From: Bradyrhizobium altum
GTDB lineage: Bacteria; Pseudomonadota; Alphaproteobacteria; Rhizobiales; Xanthobacteraceae
Length of the DNA: 50,760 nt
Assembly (NCBI RefSeq): GCF_020889705.1
Contig: NZ_JACMYP010000028.1
Span: forward strand, 1-50,760
Reading direction: 5' to 3'
The notes below the pieces were generated by a model that saw nothing but the letters and a program-made list of their open reading frames with translations, was not told the DNA's origin and made no database searches. How positions within the stretch are numbered: the stretch's first letter is position 1; each line of letters starts with the position of its first letter. A program made the position numbers and the translations under genes. Below are positions 45,197-50,760 of the stretch, piece after piece.

Positions 45197-46390
45197 CTAG
45201 CTCGCAGCGGCGACCGGCGCCTCGTCGAACAGGCCGTAGACGCGTTCGGCCTTGGCAAATCCCGCGATCGGAAACTCGCCGAGATCGCTCCAGCCGCCGT
45301 CGTGAATGCCGGCGAAGCGCTCGGAAGCCACGACGGTGCGGCCGAGACGGCCGGCGATCTTCTCCAGCCGCGCGGCAAGATTGACCGCCGGACCGATGCA
45401 GGTGAAGTCGAGCCGGTTGCCGCCGCCGATATTGCCATAGAGCACGCGCCCGAGATGCAGCGCGACGCCGAAGCGGAAGCGCTCGACGGCATCGCCATTG
45501 GGAAATTGCAGCGCCTCGACTCCGGCGCGGGATGCGCGCGCGGCGTTCAGGACCCGCGCGCAGACCTGCACCTCGTCGCCGAGATATTCGTCGACCGGGA
45601 ACACGGCGAGCAGGCCGTCGCCCATGAATTTGAGCACCTCGCCGCCATGGTCGCGGATCGCGGTGACCTGGCAATCGAAGTACAGATTGAGAATTTCCAC
45701 CACCGTCTCGGCCGGCAAGCGGTCCGACAGCGCGGTGAAGCCGCGCAGGTCCGACAGCCAGATCGCGGCATCCATCGTATCGGCATGGCCGCGCCGGATC
45801 TGGCCGCCCATAATGCGTTCACCGGCGCGATTGCCGACATAGGTGTCGAGCAGCAGCGACGCGGTGCGGCGCAGCGTCACGATCTCGATGTAGCGCGCCA
45901 GCGGCACGGTGATCGAGCGGATTGCATCGAGCTGCTCCTCGGTGAAGCCGCCGGGCTGCTTGGTGGTCCAGCTGGAGGCATTGACGAAGCCGTCGGTGTA
46001 AACCAGCGGCATGGCGATATAATCGGTGACACCCTCCGCCTGCAGATCCACGACGATCGGAAAGCGCGCGCTCGCGGGATCGTCGCGCCGCGCGCGCACC
46101 TCAAGTCCCTGCCTGAAGACGATCGACAGTGGGCTGACGGCAAATTCCGGCGAGTCCAGGATATTGTGGTCGACGGTGCCGACCTCGACCTCCGAACCGA
46201 GGGTCCAGAAGAAATGCCGGCCGTAGATCTCGGGATGCAGCGTGCGCACGAAGACGCCGACGCGCCACAACGGCAAACCGGCCCGCACGACGCGTTCGCA
46301 GCATTCCGCCATCATCTGCGACGGGGTGGGCGCCGACCGCGCGCCACCGATCATCCACTCGATGATGTCCCGAAGCTCCGATGTGTTCAT
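45197..46390 (-). CDS. Adenylate/guanylate cyclase (class III) with N-terminal sensory part
   Basis: A 397-residue protein. The N-terminal ~200 residues are a sensor-like region (HPEIYGRHFFWTLGSEVEVG, TDYIAMPLVYTDGFVNASSW). The C-terminal domain (about 225-380) is a class III nucleotide cyclase: AIWLSDLRGFTALSDRLPAE with metal Asp, VLKFMGDGLLAVFPVDE (second metal Asp), and FRFGVALHLGRVLYGNIGG with NRLDFTCIGPAVNLAARLEK. This type is numerous in Bradyrhizobium. A GTG seven codons upstream is an alternative start. It overlaps no gene and is followed by the transporter 12 bp later. Confidence 0.9.
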   Translation of the reverse strand: MNTSELRDIIEWMIGGARSAPTPSQMMAECCERVVRAGLPLWRVGVFVRTLHPEIYGRHFFWTLGSEVEVGTVDHNILDSPEFAVSPLSIVFRQGLEVRARRDDPASARFPIVVDLQAEGVTDYIAMPLVYTDGFVNASSWTTKQPGGFTEEQLDAIRSITVPLARYIEIVTLRRTASLLLDTYVGNRAGERIMGGQIRRGHADTMDAAIWLSDLRGFTALSDRLPAETVVEILNLYFDCQVTAIRDHGGEVLKFMGDGLLAVFPVDEYLGDEVQVCARVLNAARASRAGVEALQFPNGDAVERFRFGVALHLGRVLYGNIGGGNRLDFTCIGPAVNLAARLEKIAGRLGRTVVASERFAGIHDGGWSDLGEFPIAGFAKAERVYGLFDEAPVAAAS

Positions 46391-46441
46391 GGCATTCCCC
46401 AGGGCGAGCACCCGATCCGGTGGCCACCAGTATATAGGGGA

Positions 46442-47530
46442 TCAGCGCCCGGTCTGCCCGCGGTCGCGCAGAAAATGATCCGCCAGCACGCAGGCCATCA
46501 TGGCCTCGCCCACCGGCACTGCACGGATGCCGACGCAGGGGTCGTGGCGGCCCTTGGTCAGGATATCGGTGTCGGCGCCCCTGCGATCCACGGTGCGGCG
46601 CGTGGTCAGGATCGAGGACGTCGGCTTGACCGCAAATCGCACCACCACCGGCTGGCCGGTCGAGATGCCGCCGAGCACGCCGCCAGCATGGTTGGACAGG
46701 AAACGCGTTCCGTTGTTGCCGGTCCGCATCTCGTCGGCGTTCTCCTCGCCTGACAGTTCGGCGGCGCCGAAGCCGGCGCCGATCTCGACGCCCTTGACGG
46801 CGTTAATGGTCATCATCGCGGAAGCGAGATCGCTGTCGAGTTTGGCGTAGATCGGCGCGCCGAGCCCGGCCGGCACCCCCTCGGCGACGACCTCGATGAC
46901 GGCGCCGATCGAGGAGCCACTCTTCCTGATGCCGTCGAGATAGCTTTCGAAGAACGCCGCCTTGTCCTTGTCGGGACAGAAGAACGGATTGTTGGCGATC
47001 TCGTCCCAGTCCCACTTCTCGCGGTCGATCTTGTGCGGCCCCATCTGCACCAGCGCGCCGCGCACCTTCACCTCGGGCAGGACCTTGCGCGCGATCGCGC
47101 CGGCCGCGACGCGGGTCGCGGTCTCGCGCGCGGAGGAACGCCCGCCGCCGCGATAGTCGCGCAGGCCGTATTTTGCCTCATAGGTGAAGTCGGCATGGCC
47201 GGGGCGGAACTTGTCCTTGATCTCGGAATAATCCTTCGAGCGCTGGTCAGTGTTCTCGATTAACAGCGCAATCGGCGTCCCGGTCGTGACCTGCACACCG
47301 CTTTCCGGATGCGCCATCACGCCGGACAGGATTTTCACCGCATCCGGCTCCTGGCGCTGGGTGGTGAAGCGCGACTGGCCGGGCCGGCGGCGGTCGAGGT
47401 CGTGCTGGATCTCCTCCACCGTCAGAGGGATCATCGGCGGGCAGCCGTCCACCACGCAGCCGATCGCGACCCCATGGCTCTCGCCGAAGGTCGTGACGCG
47501 GAACATATGGCCGAAAGTATTGAAGGACAT
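46442..47530 (-). CDS. aroC: Chorismate synthase
   Basis: A 362-residue enzyme of the last shikimate-pathway step, making chorismate from EPSP with reduced FMN. Signatures are [59 protein letters not shown] and [20 protein letters not shown]. It is full length. Confidence 0.97.
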   Translation of the reverse strand: MSFNTFGHMFRVTTFGESHGVAIGCVVDGCPPMIPLTVEEIQHDLDRRRPGQSRFTTQRQEPDAVKILSGVMAHPESGVQVTTGTPIALLIENTDQRSKDYSEIKDKFRPGHADFTYEAKYGLRDYRGGGRSSARETATRVAAGAIARKVLPEVKVRGALVQMGPHKIDREKWDWDEIANNPFFCPDKDKAAFFESYLDGIRKSGSSIGAVIEVVAEGVPAGLGAPIYAKLDSDLASAMMTINAVKGVEIGAGFGAAELSGEENADEMRTGNNGTRFLSNHAGGVLGGISTGQPVVVRFAVKPTSSILTTRRTVDRRGADTDILTKGRHDPCVGIRAVPVGEAMMACVLADHFLRDRGQTGR

Positions 47531-47571
47531 GGCGTGTCGTAACGCGCGCAGGCAGCGGGGTCAAACCTGAG

Positions 47572-47669
47572 ACGTCATTCCGGGTCTGGTCCGAAGGACC
47601 AGACCCGGAATCTCGAGATTCCCCGGGGCGCAATTGCGCCCTGAGGTTCGCTTCGCACCCGGAATGACG
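47572..47669. repeat. 98-bp nested palindromic repeat
   Basis: The outer arms CGTCATTCCGGGT and ACCCGGAATGACG enclose an inner hairpin (TCCGGGTCTGGTCC/GGACCAGACCCGGA). It lies between aroC and the phosphatase gene, both on the minus strand, and may be a terminator for the phosphatase and part of the aroC leader. Confidence 0.9.
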
Positions 47670-47678
47670 GGATAATCC

Positions 47679-48278
47679 TTAACTATACTTCCGCAACCCG
47701 CTCTTGCTGAACACGTAGACCGCGCCCTGCTCGATGGTGAGGTCGGCGGCCGAGGCCGGGGTCTCGAAGCCGAGCGCCACCATCAGTGCCCGCGCCGTGC
47801 CGCCATGGGCGACGGCGACGGTGTCCGACGTCACCGCGCCGTACCACTCGGTCATCCGCGCCTGCACGTCGACATAGCTCTCGCCGCCCTCCGGCGACAC
47901 CGTCCACTTCTCGGCCAGGCGGCGGGCATAGACGACGGGGTCGGCCGCCTGCGCCTCCGCCAATGTCGAGCCTTCCCACGACCCGTAGGCGATCTCGCGC
48001 AGCCGCGCGTCGAGGGCGTAGTCGCCCGGCGGCAAGCCAAGCTCGGTGCGCACCAGCTCCATGGTCGCGCGCGCCCGGAGCAGCGGGCTCGCGACGAACG
48101 GCAGCGTCGTCTTGTCACGGCCGTCGCGCGTCAGGAGATCGGCGAGGATGCGGCCGGCATGTGCCGCCTGGGCGCGGCCGCGCTCGTTGAGAGCAATATC
48201 CTGCACGCCCTGAAGCCGGCCTTCGGCGTTCCATGAGGTCTCGCCGTGGCGGATGTAGTAGATCGTTGGCACCGGCAT
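47679..48278 (-). CDS. Histidine phosphatase family protein (phosphoglycerate-mutase-like)
   Basis: A 199-residue enzyme with the RHG motif YYIRHGETSWNAEGRLQG (catalytic His about residue 10), phosphate pocket SPLLRARATMELV, the acid ARLREIAYGSWEGSTL and the second His in VAVAHGGTARAL. Broad phosphatase; substrate unknown. The start MPVPTIYY overlaps the opposite strand leader of the sigma factor gene region. Confidence 0.92.
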   Translation of the reverse strand: MPVPTIYYIRHGETSWNAEGRLQGVQDIALNERGRAQAAHAGRILADLLTRDGRDKTTLPFVASPLLRARATMELVRTELGLPPGDYALDARLREIAYGSWEGSTLAEAQAADPVVYARRLAEKWTVSPEGGESYVDVQARMTEWYGAVTSDTVAVAHGGTARALMVALGFETPASAADLTIEQGAVYVFSKSGLRKYS

Positions 48279-48452
48279 TCGCTTCGAATTTTTCTGGCCC
48301 GGAGGTACACCAGCACTTTGGCTGGCGACAAGCCCAAATCGGCCGCAGCCGAGGCGCTATGCGCGCAGCTCGGCGCAATCGGAATAGCCAAGCCGCTAGG
48401 GTGTTATGTTGAGCAAGGCGGCTATCGCCGCAACCATCGAAGACTGGGATGC

Positions 48453-48941
48453 ATGACCGCGTTTCGTCAAAGTGTCGAAGCCATGATTCCAGCGCTCCGC
48501 CGCTATGCGCGCGCGCTGGTACGTGACTCGGATATCGCCGATGATTTGGTGCAGGACACGCTGGTGCGCGCGCTGCGCTCGGAGCGGCTGTTTCTCGGCG
48601 GCGACGTCAGGAGCTGGCTGTACACGATCCTGACCAATCTGAACAAGAACCGGAGGCGGTCGCTGGCGCGGCGGCCGGCCTTCATGCCGCTGCTCGACAA
48701 CAATGCCGACGCCAGCGGCACCGAGGCCGAGGGACGCGACATCGAGCGCGCGCTGTCGACGCTGGTCGAGGAGCAGCGTTCGGTGCTGCTGCTCGTGATG
48801 CTGGAGGGCATGAGCTACCGGGAGGTCGCCGACATCCAGGGCGTGCCGATCGGCACGGTGATGTCCCGCCTCGCCCGCGCGCGCGCCCATGTGCGCGCCT
48901 CGATCGAGGGCCAGCGCCCGGCGCTGAGACGGGTGAAATGA
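48453..48941 (+). CDS. ECF-type RNA polymerase sigma factor
   Basis: A 162-residue group 4 sigma factor. Region 2 reads MIPALRRYARALVRDSDIAD, DDLVQDTLVRALRSERLF and VRSWLYTILTNLNKNRRRS; region 4 reads LVEEQRSVLLLVMLEGMSYR and GVPIGTVMSRLARARAHVR. The ATG is set by the family start; an upstream frame runs into the phosphatase gene. The anti-sigma gene follows by 67 bp. Confidence 0.92.
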   Translation: MTAFRQSVEAMIPALRRYARALVRDSDIADDLVQDTLVRALRSERLFLGGDVRSWLYTILTNLNKNRRRSLARRPAFMPLLDNNADASGTEAEGRDIERALSTLVEEQRSVLLLVMLEGMSYREVADIQGVPIGTVMSRLARARAHVRASIEGQRPALRRVK

Positions 48942-49008
48942 TAATGTGCGCGATGACAGGTGTTACACATGAACTTTTTTCGAACAAGATTTGGCAGAGA
49001 CGATTGAT

Positions 49009-49773
49009 ATGACCGACCCGAACATCCCCGTCACCGAAGACGAGCTGCACGCTTACGTCGACAACGAGCTGCCGGCCGAACGCCGCGGCGATGTCGAAGC
49101 GTGGCTCGCCACGCATCCCGACGACGCGGCGCGGGTGCAGTCATGGCGCGCGATGGCCGAGACATTGCATGCGCGCTACGACACGGTGCTGGACGAGGCG
49201 GTGCCGAAGCGGCTCGAACTCGAGCGGCTGGTGCGCCAGCCGCGCCGCTGGGTCTATGGCGCGGTGGCGGCGACGCTGATGGCCTTCATTGCCGGCGGCG
49301 GCGTCGGCTGGATCGCGCGCGGCGCCGCGGCGACGCCGTCGGCCTTCCAGAGCTTCACGCTGGATGCGCTGGATGCGCATCGGCTCTACGTGGTCGAGGT
49401 CCGTCATCCCGTCGAGGTGCCCGGCAGCGAGCGTGACCATCTGCAGCAATGGCTGACCAAGCGCTGCGGCTGGGACGTCCGCGCCCCCGACCTCACCGGG
49501 CTGAAGCTGGTCGGCGGCCGCCTGCTGCCGGGGCCGAGCGGGCCGGCGTCATTCCTGATGTACGAGAGCACGTCCGGCGAGCGCTTCACGGTCTACACCG
49601 CCAAGGCGAAAACCGAGGCGACCCAGATGCGCTATGCCGTCCAGGGCAGCGACGGCGCGCTGTTCTGGGCCGATCGCGGCGTCGCCTATGTCGTCAGCGG
49701 TGGCACCGACCGCACGCGCCTGACCCAGGTCGCGCAGGCCGTCTACGATCAGATGGAGAAGAACGGCGGCTGA
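49009..49773 (+). CDS. Anti-sigma factor, membrane-anchored
   Basis: A 254-residue protein paired with the ECF sigma gene. An N-terminal anti-sigma domain (VTEDELHAYVDNELPAERRG, HPDDAARVQSWRAMAETLHA, residues 1-70) is followed by one transmembrane helix (about 82-106, YGAVAATLMAFIAGGGVGWI) and a periplasmic domain with a Cys (KRCGWDVRAPDLTG). It probably holds the sigma factor at the membrane. ATG 49009 is preferred to a TTG six codons upstream. Confidence 0.9.
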   Translation: MTDPNIPVTEDELHAYVDNELPAERRGDVEAWLATHPDDAARVQSWRAMAETLHARYDTVLDEAVPKRLELERLVRQPRRWVYGAVAATLMAFIAGGGVGWIARGAAATPSAFQSFTLDALDAHRLYVVEVRHPVEVPGSERDHLQQWLTKRCGWDVRAPDLTGLKLVGGRLLPGPSGPASFLMYESTSGERFTVYTAKAKTEATQMRYAVQGSDGALFWADRGVAYVVSGGTDRTRLTQVAQAVYDQMEKNGG

Positions 49774-49794
49774 TCTCCCGTAGATTTACGGGAG
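49773..49794 (+). terminator. Hairpin after the anti-sigma gene
   Basis: TCTCCCGTA-GATT-TACGGGAGA forms a perfect 9-bp stem right after the stop. It is a probable terminator, without a strong T run. From here to 50164 I see no gene. Confidence 0.65.
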
Positions 49795-50164
49795 ATCACC
49801 TCGCCGACATTGTGCCGTTTCGAGCAAGTGAATCCAGCCTCACTCGGCGTCCCAATTCCGACATTGAAAATTTCGATTCGCGTCATGGACGCGTCTCATT
49901 GTCGTACCGGATGCTCACGCGAAGATGATCCGCGCCCGATCCGCCGATCGGCGCACGCGGCCTCGATTGGGGTTTTGTGTACCGCGCTGGTCCCCCTCTC
50001 GAGGCCGCACTCTTTTTCCGCAGTCCGATCTGCACGCCGCAGATTTTGGACTTCGGACGGCCGGTCATCCATTGACGCCCTCGCAATGGCTGCGTCTACC
50101 CCGATAGAGTCCGGGGTAGTGCAGTTTCGCGTCTCTTGCGTCTTTTGGGGCGCGCTCTCGGCGG

Positions 50165-50760
50165 TCAGCCGAGATCGCTGCGCGGATTGTAGGAATTTCG
50201 CTCCCGCCACGTCTGCATCAATGCCTCAAGCTCGGCATCGTTCCCGTCGGGAAGGATGATGCGGGTCGTGACATAGAGGTCGCCGACGGCGCCCGCCTTC
50301 GACAGCCCCTTGCCCTTGAGGCGGAAGGTACGGCCGCTCGAGGTGTTCTTCGGGATCGACAGTTCGACCGCGCTGCCGAGCGTCGGCACCCGGACCTTGC
50401 CGCCCAGCACCGCCTCGTAGAGGGTAATGGGCAGATCGATCCGGAGATCGTTGCCGTCGACCTTGAAGAACGGATGCGGCGCGATCGAGATCGTGATCAG
50501 GAGGTCGCCGGGCCGGTGGCCTTGCGCGGTGTCGCCCTGCCCCTTCAGCCGGATCTGCTGGCCCGCGGTGACGCCGGGCGGAATCTTGACGTTGAGCTCA
50601 CGGCCGGTCGGCAGGCGGACGCGCTTGTCGCCGCCCCCAGCCGATTCCTCCAGCGACACCGTCATGGTGACCGAAAGATCGAGATCGACCCCGACCCCTC
50701 CGCCCTCAAACTCAAACGGGCTGGCCCGTCCCCCGCGCGCGCCACCGCCGCCACGCGCGG
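50165..50760 (-). CDS. DnaJ-like (CbpA-type) co-chaperone, C-terminal part, cut by window end
   Basis: The last ~198 residues. A Gly/Phe-rich linker (ARGGGG, PFEFEGGG) leads into a DnaJ C-terminal substrate-binding domain: GRELNVKIPPGVTAGQQIRL, GDLLITISIAPHPFFKVDGN, and GGKVRVPTLGSAVELSIPKN. No zinc-finger Cys repeats appear between linker and domain, as in the CbpA/DnaJ type-II form. The J domain lies beyond the window end. It would help DnaK. Confidence 0.9.
   Translation of the reverse strand, partial: ARGGGGARGGRASPFEFEGGGVGVDLDLSVTMTVSLEESAGGGDKRVRLPTGRELNVKIPPGVTAGQQIRLKGQGDTAQGHRPGDLLITISIAPHPFFKVDGNDLRIDLPITLYEAVLGGKVRVPTLGSAVELSIPKNTSSGRTFRLKGKGLSKAGAVGDLYVTTRIILPDGNDAELEALMQTWRERNSYNPRSDLG

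Noticed and set aside
44663..46753. A 696-codon open frame on the plus strand
   Set aside because: It spans antisense to three different genes (transporter, cyclase, aroC), so it cannot be one real gene.

Overview
The window looks like a Bradyrhizobium (or close rhizobial) chromosome at the right-hand border of a symbiosis island. The left ~24 kb has mixed codon use and moderate GC. It carries a rhizobial type III secretion system (T3SS, Rhc type), then degraded insertion sequences, then an excisionase/integrase pair beside an intact tRNA-Gln(TTG) at 24241-24315. The right ~26 kb is GC-rich and densely packed, with ordinary housekeeping genes (dxs, aroC, rpsU, clpS, xseB), which is typical of a Bradyrhizobium core genome.

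T3SS region (1-19805). The tail of secretin gene rhcC2 and a CpaD-like lipoprotein gene (y4xK type) read rightward. They face a long leftward operon, nolB-rhcJ-nolU-nolV-rhcN-y4yJ-rhcQ-rhcR-rhcS and then rhcT-rhcU, which encodes the inner rod, inner ring, sorting platform, ATPase, stalk, C-ring and export gate. Most of these genes overlap or abut. The exception is a ~510 bp gap between rhcS and rhcT that contains its own match to the TtsI-binding tts box. Divergent from nolB lies rhcC1 (nolW), the N-terminal half of the split secretin. After about 1.3 kb with no recognisable gene come the translocator nopX and a needle/gate operon: nopC, nopA, y4yQ (SctD), an unknown gene, a TPR gene and rhcV. 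Four tts boxes are visible: upstream of nolB, nopX and nopC, and between rhcS and rhcT. The regulator TtsI and any effector genes other than NopX and NopC lie outside the window.

Island border (19517-24315). A small lipoprotein-like gene downstream of rhcV is frameshifted and ends where an IS remnant begins. A broken integrase-core transposase and a broken IS66 tnpA/tnpB pair follow. Next are an intact excisionase-like gene and a 443-residue tyrosine integrase that overlap by GTGA. The 3' end of tRNA-Gln faces the integrase, as expected for an attachment site in the tRNA 3' end, and two 13-bp direct repeats lie between them.

Core region (24316-50760). It holds an acyl-CoA dehydrogenase; S21; a leftward cluster of VOC, SnoaL-like and exported proteins divergent from a frameshifted lysR; DinB, hydrolase, enoyl-CoA hydratase and 5'-nucleotidase genes; and an HDAC-like gene, xseB, dxs, a nucleoside deoxyribosyltransferase-like gene, a frameshifted tlyA and an RNA methyltransferase. 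After these come a nucleotidyltransferase, a vWA protein, clpS, an EamA transporter, an adenylate cyclase, aroC, a histidine phosphatase, an ECF sigma/anti-sigma pair and a DnaJ-like chaperone cut by the window end. Several families of dispersed palindromic repeats occupy the intergenic spaces of this half only.
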